This document shows positions 1 to 9,301 of a DNA stretch of 64,000 nt, one piece after another. Within the stretch, counting starts at the first letter, position 1; each line of letters begins with the position of its first letter. Under the pieces are notes generated by a model. It ran no database searches. It had not been told where the DNA came from and saw nothing but the letters and a program-made list of their open reading frames with translations. Source of the stretch: Parvicella sp964387945 (GTDB lineage: Bacteria > Bacteroidota > Bacteroidia > Flavobacteriales_D > Parvicellaceae); contig CAYLYX010000001.1 of the NCBI GenBank assembly GCA_964387945.1, positions 62,001 to 126,000 of the forward strand, written 5' to 3'. Both the position numbers and the translations under genes were made by a program.

Positions 1-398
1 AGATTGCTCGCCTAACTAGTCCAGATATTACTAAAACGACTACACAAATGGATCTTGCTCCACATCTATCGCTCTTCTACGGCAGGGCAATTGAATTAAG
101 CAAGGAAGCAGTCTTAAAACCTTCTATGCTGTTCAGAGCCTCACAGGCGAGCTATGTTGCAGATCTAAACATCTCTATTTTGCTCAAGAGTAAAGTTTGG
201 GTGGGAGCTTCCTACCGAACATCTGGCTCTTTGATATTCATCGCAGATTATTTCGTGACCCCCAAGTTCAGGATAGGTTATTCATTTGATTACGCCATAT
301 CTAAATTGTCCAATTTTCAATCTGGGTCACATGAGATTTTTGTGGGATATGATTTTTCAATTTTCAAATCCGAAATGCTTTCACCTAGATATTTTTAA
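1..398 (+). CDS. PorP/SprF family T9SS membrane protein (3' end only)
   Basis: The reading frame is open from base 3, so the gene begins outside the window; 131 residues are visible. They alternate polar and hydrophobic residues in short strands (for example SKVWVGASYR and RIGYSFDYAISKL) and end in the pattern HEIFVGYDFSIF followed by a short charged tail. This is typical of the last strands of PorP/SprF outer-membrane barrels, which work with type IX secretion and gliding adhesins. The neighbouring TPR/PD40/OmpA gene starts 13 nt downstream, the usual PorP-PorE-like arrangement. The ATG at 48 is probably an internal methionine. Family assignment is from pattern recognition; which T9SS role it has cannot be told from this fragment. 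Confidence 0.8.
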   Translation, partial: IARLTSPDITKTTTQMDLAPHLSLFYGRAIELSKEAVLKPSMLFRASQASYVADLNISILLKSKVWVGASYRTSGSLIFIADYFVTPKFRIGYSFDYAISKLSNFQSGSHEIFVGYDFSIFKSEMLSPRYF

Positions 399-410
399 GA
401 GTTCTGTTGT

Positions 411-2681
411 ATGAGGTTGGTAATAATTTTTACTTTGTTTTTTTCTACATTTTCTCTGTTTTCGCAAGAAAGCAAAGGGGATAAGTTGGCAAAAAAGCAT
501 CTCTACTTGGACGCAATTGCTGCCTATGAAAAGGCCATAGCTAATGCTCCGTCTGGAAACCTCTATGAAAAGGTGGGACAACTCTATCTGACGGTGAGAG
601 AATATGAAAAGGCTAAAATTGCTTTTGAAAAAACGTTAGAATATGACAACCTAAGCCCTAAAAAGTATTTACAGTTTGGGAAGGCGCTAATGAATGTCAA
701 CGAACTTGAAAGTGCCATTAAAATGTTCGAAAAGTATTCTAACGAAATGGAAGGTGATCCAAGGTCAGAGTTGTACATTCTGAGTTGTGAGCAGATTCTC
801 GCTTGGCAAAAGGAAAAACCGGGATGGGAAGTCGAAAGTATAACAGGAATAAACACAGAAAAATCTGAGTTCTCTCCGCACCCCTATAAAAATGGGCTGA
901 TATATGTTACCAATGGCTCATCAGATCTTGTTAACTACACTGAGTATGAAGCCTTACACAATAACTATTTTGATATTTATTATGCCCGAAATAGTGGGAA
1001 AAGAAGTTTTCTAAAGGGCGAGATACTATCTCCTAAGTTAATGTCAGACTACCATGATGGTCCTGTTGCCATAACGCCTGACTCCAGTGCTATTTATTTT
1101 TGCAGACTCAATAAGTCTGCGAAATCAGAAACGATGCACTTATACTTTGCAGAAATCATTAATGGAGAAATACAGAAACCACAACCATTTGATTTTAACA
1201 ACAATGAGTACTCCATCGTTCACCCAACATTTTCAGATGATGGCAACTTCCTATTCTTTGCATCAGACAATCCTGCCGCTTTTGGGGGATATGACATTTT
1301 CTTTTGCAAGAAAACAAGAAAGTATGGTTGGAGTGTTCCAAGACCAGTTCCGGGATTAGTCAATACGATTGAAGATGAACTATTCCCTCATTTTAAAGAT
1401 GGGAAACTGTACTTCTCATCAAACGGTCATTTTGGGTATGGTGGTTTAGATCTATTCGTGGCATCGCAAAACGAGCAATTTAAGGTCGTGAATAACCTTA
1501 AGGCACCTATCAACTCTCCAAAAGATGATTTTTCGATCTTTTTTCAAGGGAATAAGCATGGCTACTTTGCTTCTGACAGAGATGGAGGGATGGGTAAGGA
1601 TGACATTTACTTTTTCAGACAAATCGAAATAATTGAAGAGGATGAAAATCCTACGATGACGGGTACGTTTGAATACAAAAAATTGGCTCAAAGCAACGTA
1701 GAGTTGATTCTATATGATGAAGAGGGAAATGAAATTGCCAGAACAAAGACTGACGAAAAAGGAAACTTTGAATTCAGAAATTTACCTACAGACCAGAACT
1801 ATACGATTAAAACGAGTGAAGAGTTTAGCGAGGCGGATATATTTATCACTAACGCTAACGGAGAGAAACTTGTGTTAATGAACCTAAAAGATGGCGAGTT
1901 TGGCTTCAGACCTCTTTCTGCCGATGATACAGAAATCATGCTCCCCATCGAAGAAGAATACCCCACCTTTCTTACGCTTAGAATGGAGGGATTTGCTTAT
2001 AGAAAACTCCAAGGAGATTTAAACCAGCGTCTTGAGGTATTGGTTTACGATGACAATGGTGAGTTAATTGCAAGAACCTATACAGAGCAGGACGGATCTT
2101 TTGTATTTAAGCACCTGATCCCAGATTCAAAATATAAAATTGTTGTCGTCACGGATGACGATGTGTTGGTTAGCTTGTTAGATGGTTCAAATGGAACAAT
2201 AACTCCAGAAAAATTAAGTGGTTCAGAATTTATTTATCGAAGGCTAACGGATGAAGATGAAGTTTTCAAGCTGGTAAATGAAGAGAACGTAATGATAGAA
2301 CTCCGTCAAAAAGAAAAGTTCAGTCTTCCAAGTATTTACTACGAAACAAACAGCTATGACATTAACGTAGCCAGCGCTGAACAACTTGATCTGCTCTATA
2401 TTCTGTTAAAAAAGAACGCTCACATCAAAGTAAAGTTTGAGTCGCACACGGATAGTAAAGGAAAAGATTCATACAACATGAACCTGTCCGAAAAACGGTC
2501 GGAAGCAGCGGTCAAATACCTAGTGAAGAAGGGCATTTCCAAAGAAAGACTGGAATCAATAGGTTATGGAGAAACTAAGTTACTCAATGATTGTGGAAAC
2601 AATAGCAACTGCTCTGATGAAGAACATGCCCTAAACAGAAGGACTGAAATTACCATTATTGGTTTGAAATATAACTTTTAA
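411..2681 (+). CDS. PorE-like TPR-PD40-OmpA peptidoglycan-anchored protein
   Basis: A 756-residue exported protein. A signal peptide (residues 1-18) is followed by TPR helices (about 22-130), a PD40/WD40-like propeller (about 145-405), two carboxypeptidase-regulatory-like beta domains (about 415-500 and 525-605), and an OmpA C-terminal domain (about 640-756). The OmpA part keeps HTDSKG, NMNLSEKRSEAA and NRRTEI, the residues expected to bind diaminopimelate of peptidoglycan. The domain order TPR, propeller, regulatory-like, OmpA matches PorE, which links the T9SS outer-membrane complex to the cell wall. It lies 13 nt after a PorP/SprF gene and is probably co-transcribed. Bacteroidota carry many PorP/PorE-like pairs, so this may be a paralogue rather than the core PorE. 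Confidence 0.85.
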   Translation: MRLVIIFTLFFSTFSLFSQESKGDKLAKKHLYLDAIAAYEKAIANAPSGNLYEKVGQLYLTVREYEKAKIAFEKTLEYDNLSPKKYLQFGKALMNVNELESAIKMFEKYSNEMEGDPRSELYILSCEQILAWQKEKPGWEVESITGINTEKSEFSPHPYKNGLIYVTNGSSDLVNYTEYEALHNNYFDIYYARNSGKRSFLKGEILSPKLMSDYHDGPVAITPDSSAIYFCRLNKSAKSETMHLYFAEIINGEIQKPQPFDFNNNEYSIVHPTFSDDGNFLFFASDNPAAFGGYDIFFCKKTRKYGWSVPRPVPGLVNTIEDELFPHFKDGKLYFSSNGHFGYGGLDLFVASQNEQFKVVNNLKAPINSPKDDFSIFFQGNKHGYFASDRDGGMGKDDIYFFRQIEIIEEDENPTMTGTFEYKKLAQSNVELILYDEEGNEIARTKTDEKGNFEFRNLPTDQNYTIKTSEEFSEADIFITNANGEKLVLMNLKDGEFGFRPLSADDTEIMLPIEEEYPTFLTLRMEGFAYRKLQGDLNQRLEVLVYDDNGELIARTYTEQDGSFVFKHLIPDSKYKIVVVTDDDVLVSLLDGSNGTITPEKLSGSEFIYRRLTDEDEVFKLVNEENVMIELRQKEKFSLPSIYYETNSYDINVASAEQLDLLYILLKKNAHIKVKFESHTDSKGKDSYNMNLSEKRSEAAVKYLVKKGISKERLESIGYGETKLLNDCGNNSNCSDEEHALNRRTEITIIGLKYNF

Positions 2682-2722
2682 TCCAATAATTCGAATTAAC
2701 TTCGTAGCGTATTCAGAAGAAC

Positions 2723-5125
2723 ATGAAAAAACTTCTTGCACTACTCATTCTGTTACCCTTTCTGACTTTTGCTCAGGAGAATCATACACTTAGTGGTTAC
2801 ATCAAAGACAAATCTTCTGGTGAAGTATTGATTGGCGCTACTGTATACATCACTAGTATCTCTAAAGGCGCAACCAGCAACGTGTATGGCTTCTACTCGC
2901 TCACCGTTCCTGAAGGCACGTATGAGGTAAAATATTCCTTTGTGGGCTATGCAGATTTGGTTAAAACTGTAGAACTAAATGAAGATACTAAGCTGAACAT
3001 TGAGTTAGGCGAGAGTTCTGAAGTGATGGACGAAGTGGTGGTAGAAGGTAAAGCAAGCGACAATACCAACTCGACACAGATGGGACAAATTGATCTTAAC
3101 GTAGACAAGATTAAATCACTCCCCGCATTCATGGGTGAAGTGGATGTTTTAAAAACTATTCAGTTATTGCCGGGTGTGCAGTCATCTGGCGAAGGAAATA
3201 CAGGCTTTTATGTTCGTGGCGGAGGTCCGGATCAGAACTTAATTCTACTCGATGGAGCACCCGTCTATAACGCTTCTCACCTCTTTGGATTTTTCTCTGT
3301 ATTTAATGCCGATGCCATTAAGAACATCAACATGATCAAGGGTGGAATGCCTGCTAAGTACGGAACGAAATTGGCTTCTGTACTGGACATTACCATGAAA
3401 GATGGGAACTATAAAGAGTATCACGCTGAAGGGGGAATTGGGCTCATCGCTTCGCGAATGACAGTAGAAGGCCCCATCAAAAAAGACACATCCTCATTCA
3501 TTATTTCCGCAAGAAGAACCTACATCGATATTTTAGTGGATCCCTTTATCAAAGAAACGGCAGCCATAAAAGGTTCTGGCTATCATTTTTATGATCTTAC
3601 TGCTAAATTCAATTGGTTGATTTCAGATAAGGATCGCTTGTTTTTGAGCGGGTACTTTGGCCGAGATGTCTTTACGTATCGTGACAAAGACATAGGTATT
3701 AACTTTGATGTTCCATGGGGAAATGCAACGGGTTCACTTCGCTGGAATCATTTATTTAGCGACAAATTATTCCTCAATACTACCGCTATTTTTACGGATT
3801 TTGATTTTGCGTTTTCGTCAAGTGTGGATGATTTTAGGTTTGAAATATCTTCTGGTATTCAAGATTGGAATTTTAAGCAAGACCTCACCTACTTTATGAG
3901 TACACGGAATGAAATTCAAGCTGGATGGAACTTTATCCGGCACCGTTTTATCCCAACGAGTGTTTCTGCCAGTAGCGGAGAAACAGAATTTGATACGGGT
4001 GAGACCGTCAAAATATTTGCTTATGAAGGAGCTGCGTATATTCAAGACGAATTTGATGTAAATGAAAACTTCACCTTAAATTTTGGTCTACGTTACTCCT
4101 TGTTTCAACAAGTAGGACCTTTTACGCGCTATCATAAGAATCCGATCAATGGAAAAACAGACTCCACTACGGTTTATGGAAAAGGAGACCAAGTAGTATT
4201 TTACGATGGCTGGGAACCAAGGGTTTCAATGCGTTATTTATTGCCAGACAAATCATCCATCAAAGCAGGTTTTGCGCATAACTATCAATACGTACACCTC
4301 GCTTCTATTTCTTCGGTTTCATTGCCAACCGACTTGTGGTTTCCATCCTCAGAGTTGGTAAAACCTCAAATCGGAACACAATATAGTCTCGGTTATTTCC
4401 GAAACTTCAATAAGAACACCTGGGAAACCTCTGTGGAAGTTTATTACAAGGACTTAAAAAACCTCATCGAATACAAAGAAAATGCTCAACCTGAAGACAA
4501 TGTGGCGGATAATGTAGACAATCAATTAACTTTTGGAAACGGCTACAGCTATGGAGCGGAATTCTTTGTAAAAAAAGCAAAAGGACAGTTTAACGGCTGG
4601 ATTGGATATACATGGTCTAGAACCATGAGAACGTTTGATGCCATTGATAGTGGAATGGAGTTTCCTGCAAAATACGATCGAAGACATGACCTTTCAGTAG
4701 CACTTCAATATGACATTAATGATCGGTGGAACGTTGGAGTAATTTTTGTCTACGCCACAGGTAATGCGATCTCCCTTCCAGAAAGAAGGTTTTATTCCTT
4801 CACCGAGAATCGCCTGATTACGGTTTGGAGCTCTAGAAATGGTTACCGCATGATTCCATACCATCGTGGTGATGTTTCTGTAACGTATACCGGCAAAACA
4901 CACAAAGAAATCGTTGATCCTGATACCGGAGACAAAACGCTAAAAAAGAAACGCATTCAGTCAAGCTGGAACTTTTCTGTATACAATGTTTACAACAGAC
5001 GAAACCCATACTTCCTATTCTTTGATTACTCAGGAGATCTTTCTCAAAACAACCTTCAAGTAAGTGGATATCAAATATCTTTGTTCCCAATACTACCATC
5101 CATCACCTGGAATTTTAAGTTCTAA
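2723..5125 (+). CDS. TonB-dependent outer-membrane receptor
   Basis: An 800-residue receptor with a signal peptide ending near FAQ (residue 17) and a carboxypeptidase-regulatory-like N-terminal domain (about 20-105, SGYIKDKSSGEVLIGATVYI). A plug domain follows (about 120-240, with LLPGVQSSGEG, FYVRGGGPDQN and LILLDGAPVYN), then a long beta-barrel ending in aromatic ITWNFKF. It would import a ligand into the periplasm using TonB energy. It overlaps the downstream DUF4249 lipoprotein gene by 1 nt (TAATG). This receptor-DUF4249 pairing is common in Bacteroidota and resembles a SusC/SusD-type pair in logic, although the lipoprotein is not SusD-like. The substrate is unknown; no transport or catabolic genes flank it. 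Confidence 0.9.
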   Translation: MKKLLALLILLPFLTFAQENHTLSGYIKDKSSGEVLIGATVYITSISKGATSNVYGFYSLTVPEGTYEVKYSFVGYADLVKTVELNEDTKLNIELGESSEVMDEVVVEGKASDNTNSTQMGQIDLNVDKIKSLPAFMGEVDVLKTIQLLPGVQSSGEGNTGFYVRGGGPDQNLILLDGAPVYNASHLFGFFSVFNADAIKNINMIKGGMPAKYGTKLASVLDITMKDGNYKEYHAEGGIGLIASRMTVEGPIKKDTSSFIISARRTYIDILVDPFIKETAAIKGSGYHFYDLTAKFNWLISDKDRLFLSGYFGRDVFTYRDKDIGINFDVPWGNATGSLRWNHLFSDKLFLNTTAIFTDFDFAFSSSVDDFRFEISSGIQDWNFKQDLTYFMSTRNEIQAGWNFIRHRFIPTSVSASSGETEFDTGETVKIFAYEGAAYIQDEFDVNENFTLNFGLRYSLFQQVGPFTRYHKNPINGKTDSTTVYGKGDQVVFYDGWEPRVSMRYLLPDKSSIKAGFAHNYQYVHLASISSVSLPTDLWFPSSELVKPQIGTQYSLGYFRNFNKNTWETSVEVYYKDLKNLIEYKENAQPEDNVADNVDNQLTFGNGYSYGAEFFVKKAKGQFNGWIGYTWSRTMRTFDAIDSGMEFPAKYDRRHDLSVALQYDINDRWNVGVIFVYATGNAISLPERRFYSFTENRLITVWSSRNGYRMIPYHRGDVSVTYTGKTHKEIVDPDTGDKTLKKKRIQSSWNFSVYNVYNRRNPYFLFFDYSGDLSQNNLQVSGYQISLFPILPSITWNFKF

Positions 5126-6096
5126 TGAAAGCGACTCATTACATATTGTTTTTCTTAGCTTGTGCAGCGATTCTTAGCTGCCAAAAAGCCATTGAAGTTG
5201 ACCTACCCGAAGTAGAGCAAGAATATGTGGTGGAAGGAAGAATTGAAACCAACTCACCTCCCATCGTTATTTTAACAGAAACACAAGGGTATTTTGACGA
5301 AGCCTCTGTAGAATCTGTTTTCGGCACCTTCATTCATGGTGCTACCATCACAATGACGAGTTCGAACGGTGGTTCTTTCTTACTAACGGAGATTTGCTCG
5401 AGCAACATTCCAGACTCTTTATTAGATGACGTAAGCGCTTTGACAGGAATTCCCGCAGAAAGCCTTTCTTTATTTGATTATTGTGTTTATACCTCTCTTG
5501 ATCCCAGCGCAGTAGGCGAAGAAAATGTTTTCTATCAGCTAGAAATTGACGTTGACGGACATCAAATGAGCAGCCATACCAAAATTCCAGGTTCGGTACC
5601 GCTGGACAGCACGTGGTTTGAAGTAGAAGGAGACCTCGATTCGCTGGGCTTTGTTTGGGCGTATTTAACCGATCCTGACACGGTAGGCAATTACTATCGA
5701 TGGTATGCGCAGCGTATCAACCTTCATACGTTTGGTGTAGAGGAAGGCACCGTAAAAGATCCCTTTCCCATTGCTCCTTTCGGATCTATCTTTGACGACA
5801 AGTTTTTTAACGGTTTAACCTTTGATTTTGCTTACAACCGAGGTGAAATTGGAAATCTGGAAGGTCAGGACGATGAAGGCCCAGAAGAAGGTTATTTTAA
5901 ATCGGGTGATACGGTTGTGGTGAAGTTCTGCTCCACAACTCGTGAAAATTTTCTATATATTCGTGCATTGGAGAATCAAGCTGCTACGGCAGGCAGTCCA
6001 TTTGCCTCCCCTGGCAACCTTCCGTTCAACATCGAAGGAGGCATAGGAGTTTGGGCGGGCTATGCTCCAGCTTTTGACACCGTGATTTGCGAATAA
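5125..6096 (+). CDS. DUF4249 family lipoprotein
   Basis: A 323-residue lipoprotein. The N-terminus has a hydrophobic stretch and a lipobox (AILSC, Cys about residue 19), then the family hallmark KAIEVDLPEVEQEYVVEG and a beta-rich body. DUF4249 proteins are outer-membrane lipoproteins of unknown function, almost always encoded beside a TonB-dependent receptor, as here with a 1-nt overlap. By inference it is the surface partner of that receptor. Its stop overlaps the start of the HMG-CoA lyase gene by 1 nt, so three unrelated-looking genes probably share a transcript. Confidence 0.88.
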   Translation: MKATHYILFFLACAAILSCQKAIEVDLPEVEQEYVVEGRIETNSPPIVILTETQGYFDEASVESVFGTFIHGATITMTSSNGGSFLLTEICSSNIPDSLLDDVSALTGIPAESLSLFDYCVYTSLDPSAVGEENVFYQLEIDVDGHQMSSHTKIPGSVPLDSTWFEVEGDLDSLGFVWAYLTDPDTVGNYYRWYAQRINLHTFGVEEGTVKDPFPIAPFGSIFDDKFFNGLTFDFAYNRGEIGNLEGQDDEGPEEGYFKSGDTVVVKFCSTTRENFLYIRALENQAATAGSPFASPGNLPFNIEGGIGVWAGYAPAFDTVICE

Positions 6097-6962
6097 TGAA
6101 GAGTAATCGAGTAAAACTAATTGAGTGTCCCAGAGACGCGATGCAAGGGTTGAAGGACTTCATCCCAACCGAAGCTAAAGCCAGCTACATTAATCAGCTG
6201 CTTAAAGTTGGTTTTGACACGCTAGACATGGGAAGCTTTGTTTCTCCTAAAGCGATTCCGCAATTGCGAGACACTGCTGAAGTTATCAAACAACTCGATT
6301 TGGCTGATACAGTTTCGAAACTGCTTGTGATAGTGGCCAACAAGCGTGGATCTGAGGCTGCAGTGGAATTTGATGAAATTACTTATCTGGGATTTCCATT
6401 TTCGATTTCGGCAACTTTCCAGCAGCGCAACATTAATTCTACGATTGAAGAATCACTCTCCAGACTCTCGGATGTCTTGGAAATGGCAGATCGTAAAAAC
6501 AAAGAGGTAGTTACCTACTTCTCGATGGCCTTTGGTAATCCTTACGATGATCCGTGGAGTGCAGAAATCGTGGCAGAATGGGCAGATAAATTGGTAAATG
6601 AATATGGTGTAAAAATCCTATCCATGTCCGATACCATAGGTAGTTCATCTCCCGAAACGATCAAATGGATTTTTAATCATTTAATTCCTACGTTTCCTGA
6701 AGTTGAAATTGGCGCTCATCTGCATACCACACCAGACAAGTGGGAAGAAAAGATCCATGCTTCAATTCAAAATGATTGCAGGAGGTTTGACAGTGCGATT
6801 AAAGGTTACGGGGGTTGTCCTATGGCAAAGGATGATCTCACTGGAAACATGCCTACGGAGCACCTTATTGATTACTTAAATCGACACAACCTCGATCATG
6901 GTCTGAATGAAAATGAATTTGCTAAAGCCATGGAAATGGCACTAACACTTTTCCCGAACTAA
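6096..6962 (+). CDS. Hydroxymethylglutaryl-CoA lyase
   Basis: A TIM-barrel lyase that splits HMG-CoA to acetoacetate and acetyl-CoA, the last step of leucine and ketone-body catabolism. Visible marks: the N-terminal strand IECPRDAMQG with the substrate/metal Arg-Asp pair, the metal-binding GAHLHT with two histidines late in the barrel, and the catalytic-cysteine loop GYGGCPMAKD. Length 288 aa is normal. An in-frame TTG lies at 6087, but the ATG at 6096, overlapping the previous stop by 1 nt (TAATG), is the better start. The next gene also overlaps by 1 nt. It is cytoplasmic and has no evident functional link to the receptor genes upstream. Confidence 0.9.
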   Translation: MKSNRVKLIECPRDAMQGLKDFIPTEAKASYINQLLKVGFDTLDMGSFVSPKAIPQLRDTAEVIKQLDLADTVSKLLVIVANKRGSEAAVEFDEITYLGFPFSISATFQQRNINSTIEESLSRLSDVLEMADRKNKEVVTYFSMAFGNPYDDPWSAEIVAEWADKLVNEYGVKILSMSDTIGSSSPETIKWIFNHLIPTFPEVEIGAHLHTTPDKWEEKIHASIQNDCRRFDSAIKGYGGCPMAKDDLTGNMPTEHLIDYLNRHNLDHGLNENEFAKAMEMALTLFPN

Positions 6963-7402
6963 TGATGGACAAAAAGAAAAATATCATCCTTACGGCAATT
7001 CTTTTTGTTTTGTTTTTGATTGGATTCTTTTTGCCAGTTTTAGATTTCAGTTTTGGAACTACTTTACACGGTTATGAAGCTTTTGCTGCACACAGCATCA
7101 GCGTAGCGAGTTCGGAGAACTATTCGGAGTACCTGTGGAAAGTGTTTTTACTGATCACGCCTATTTTGGATGTCGTACTTATTTTCTGGTTATTGAGAAA
7201 ACAAATCAACCTGATTGCTATCATCATCGTAGGACTTTTGGTTCTCATCGGTTCGTCCAGTTGGATTTTCAGGTATGGTGATCTAGGCATCCTAAGAGCC
7301 GGATATTATTACTGGTTGATCCTCAACGTGGTGTTGGTAGGCATCAACTTTGTTTTCTACAAAAAACGTAAGCAATTGGCAGCGAAATCAGTAAGCCAAT
7401 AG
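6962..7402 (+). CDS. Small four-helix membrane protein of unknown function
   Basis: 146 residues with about four hydrophobic helices (near 8-26, 58-76, 83-102 and 114-133) and a basic C-terminal tail (YKKRKQLAAK). No family is recognised. It starts on the last base of the HMG-CoA lyase stop codon, so it is probably translationally coupled to it. Its last 15 nt overlap, tail to tail, the end of the siaC-like gene on the other strand. Topology is read only from hydrophobicity; no catalytic motif is visible. Confidence 0.7.
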   Translation: MMDKKKNIILTAILFVLFLIGFFLPVLDFSFGTTLHGYEAFAAHSISVASSENYSEYLWKVFLLITPILDVVLIFWLLRKQINLIAIIIVGLLVLIGSSSWIFRYGDLGILRAGYYYWLILNVVLVGINFVFYKKRKQLAAKSVSQ

Positions 7403-7762
7403 ATTGATCTTAATCGAAAGAATTTTATTGAAGTTCTGACCGATTTTTAGAATATCATCGTCATCATCTTCATACTTCCAGTTGAGCAAACAATTCTCCT
7501 GACCTACAAGATGACTTGCTGTACGCAACACATCCAAAAAACAAATTAGCGAAGAACTTGCCATATAATGAAAATCACAATTGAACTCGATCGTATGTAA
7601 ATCCCCTTCATTCGTTTTTAGCCAATCAATTAGATCAGCATAGAAACGCTTTGCATTTTCAGGAAAAGAATTACCAACAATGTTGACAAATCCTTTATTA
7701 CCTTCTAAACGGGTATTAACGGCTGGGGTATTCTTGGTTTTATTTATATTCAAGGTACTCAC
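7388..7762 (-). CDS. SiaC family regulatory phosphoprotein (DUF1987)
   Basis: A 124-residue cytoplasmic protein with the DUF1987 pattern: NTPAVNTRL at the start, IVGNSFPENAKRFYADL in the first helix, and HYMASSSLICFLDVL in the phosphosite region. In Pseudomonas aeruginosa, SiaC is phosphorylated by SiaB and dephosphorylated by the PP2C-like SiaA, switching a diguanylate cyclase. From memory of the family, the phosphosite lies in a YFNTSS-like motif; here the equivalent is YMASSS, so the acceptor would be Ser69 instead of Thr. The start is GTG, sharing GTGA with the siaB stop (4-nt overlap), which indicates translational coupling. No SiaD-like cyclase is nearby, so the output is unknown. Confidence 0.85.
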   Translation of the reverse strand: MSTLNINKTKNTPAVNTRLEGNKGFVNIVGNSFPENAKRFYADLIDWLKTNEGDLHTIEFNCDFHYMASSSLICFLDVLRTASHLVGQENCLLNWKYEDDDDDILKIGQNFNKILSIKINLLAY

Positions 7763-8337
7763 AATCGGTTCACAGTAATTTTAAGATCATACAAACTCAA
7801 CTTATTATTAACTTTCTCGAAGTGACATCCCAACGAATTACCAGACTTCATAGACATCGTAATGTATCCCAAACCTGCACCACCTTTACTGCTGATAACA
7901 CCATTGGTCAATACATTCATGTAAAGCTCTTTCAACTCCGCTCTGTCCAGACCATTTACGGTATCCACACGTCTTTGGATGTCTTCTTCAATTTTTGAAG
8001 GAATCAAATTTCCTAAATAAATGGTAAACGCCTCATCATCTTTTACGATAAGAAAAAAGGAAGATTGATGCCCCTCTTCATCTTCTTCACCATGAATTCG
8101 AATATTCTGCAATCCTTCAACGATAATGCTGAAAATCTTCTTGACAACACCTTTCTTTTCTCCGTCTTCAAACATGCGTTCTTCCAACTCAGCTGAGATA
8201 GAATTAACATAGTCTTGCGTAAATTCACCTACATGCGAAGTGTAGATGTTTCCTCCCCCTTCATCTACGTGCAATGAGACAAGTTTATTAAACCTATCCT
8301 GACAAATTTCCAGGGTGCTATTTGGCGAGGTTTTCAT
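7759..8337 (-). CDS. SiaB family protein kinase (GHKL-type)
   Basis: A 192-residue protein with the compact GHKL ATPase layout of SiaB/anti-sigma-type kinases: an N-box IIVEGLQNIRIHG (Glu74 to Asn78) and a glycine-rich ATP lid SSKGGAGLGYITMSMKSG (about 149-166). It should phosphorylate the SiaC-like protein encoded immediately downstream (4-nt overlap). No signal peptide or membrane segment is seen, so it is cytoplasmic. The counteracting phosphatase is not in the operon; the nearest candidate is the SpoIIE-type phosphatase at 13478-16606. The ATG follows an AT-rich region with a TATATTTG -7-like element. Confidence 0.88.
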   Translation of the reverse strand: MKTSPNSTLEICQDRFNKLVSLHVDEGGGNIYTSHVGEFTQDYVNSISAELEERMFEDGEKKGVVKKIFSIIVEGLQNIRIHGEEDEEGHQSSFFLIVKDDEAFTIYLGNLIPSKIEEDIQRRVDTVNGLDRAELKELYMNVLTNGVISSKGGAGLGYITMSMKSGNSLGCHFEKVNNKLSLYDLKITVNRL

Positions 8338-8348
8338 TTATTGATACT

Positions 8349-8356
8349 CAAATATA
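8349..8356 (-). promoter_or_regulatory. Possible -7 element for siaB-siaC
   Basis: On the minus strand TATATTTG matches the Bacteroidota -7 form TAnnTTTG, about 11 nt upstream of the siaB ATG. The four bases 20 nt further upstream are GTTA, a poor -33 match, so only the -7 half is supported. Confidence 0.3.
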
Positions 8357-8460
8357 TAAAACGTACCTTTTACTTTTAACGTAGTTTCCTATTTAATTCA
8401 CAAATTAAATGTTGATTAGTGGTTGTACGGCTGATGAATGGGGTATTTTTACGTGTGAAA

Positions 8461-9300
8461 TTATGTGAACAGTTCGTATAATTTATTCACTTCCTGCTGC
8501 TTTTCTTTGTTTTTTTCTTTCATGTAGCTGTTAATCAAGTTGAGCAGCACACGTTTAATAATGTCCGTATTCTGACATTCTTCTAGAAACTGATCTTCTT
8601 CTGGAAGGTTTAACTTTTTGAGGTAAGTATGGAGGTCTTCTAGTGTAAGAATTGTTCCTCTGTTGAAAGGTGATAAATAATACTCTATGCGTTCATCCTT
8701 CTTTAATCCTACTACAAAATGTCTAGGCAGATTAATGCCTACTATATTTAACTCCAGTAATCTCGCAACCTCAACGTAAAGGATAGAAAGTAAAAGTGGA
8801 TTTCCTTTTTTTCGTTCGAGCACATCACTCAAGATAGAGTTTTTTGGGGAATAGTAACTATCGTTGTCTCCTCTGAATCCAAAATGTCCATACAATCCCT
8901 TATTCATGGCAGAAATCTTCTGCAAGTTGCTCATGTTTTCGTGGAAAGCAGACTTGATAATAGCCGCAATATCCAAAATTTGAGCTCGAATGTTCATCAC
9001 ATCCAAATCAGGATACTGATGCTTATTGACCAATAAAACGCCTTTTAGCAAATCCTTTCCGCCTCCATCAATCCATTGTTTCAAACCTTCTCTTACATCT
9101 TTAAATTGAATTTCATGAATGATCAGTTCGATACGATGCTGAAAATCCTCTCCAAAACTTTTGGTTTCCCAAGCTTTCTCAAGGTAAGGAACGGCTTCTG
9201 TTCCGTAGCTCAATAACTTTTCCTTCACCTGAAAGTAAATACTCTCATCCTCATCATCAACCAAGTTGATGAGCGCTTCTATTTCCTGACTTTCTTCCAA
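8461..9300 (-). CDS. SirB1/transglutaminase-core-2 family protein
   Basis: 279 residues. The N-terminal third is acidic and helical (EEALINLVDDEDE-like, HEAT-like). The rest carries the Transglut_core2 pattern: a YGHFGFRGDNDSYYSPKNS segment, the conserved LERKKGNPLLLSILYVEVARLL (catalytic-region helix in relatives) and GINLPRHFVVGL. The family includes SirB1 and is of uncertain biochemical role. No classic Cys is seen in the LERKKGNPL helix, so peptidase activity is doubtful. The only suitable start is TTG at 9300, 1 nt after the nucleoside phosphorylase stop, which implies a shared transcript with it. Confidence 0.82.
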   Translation of the reverse strand: MEESQEIEALINLVDDEDESIYFQVKEKLLSYGTEAVPYLEKAWETKSFGEDFQHRIELIIHEIQFKDVREGLKQWIDGGGKDLLKGVLLVNKHQYPDLDVMNIRAQILDIAAIIKSAFHENMSNLQKISAMNKGLYGHFGFRGDNDSYYSPKNSILSDVLERKKGNPLLLSILYVEVARLLELNIVGINLPRHFVVGLKKDERIEYYLSPFNRGTILTLEDLHTYLKKLNLPEEDQFLEECQNTDIIKRVLLNLINSYMKEKNKEKQQEVNKLYELFT

Positions 9301-9301
9301 A

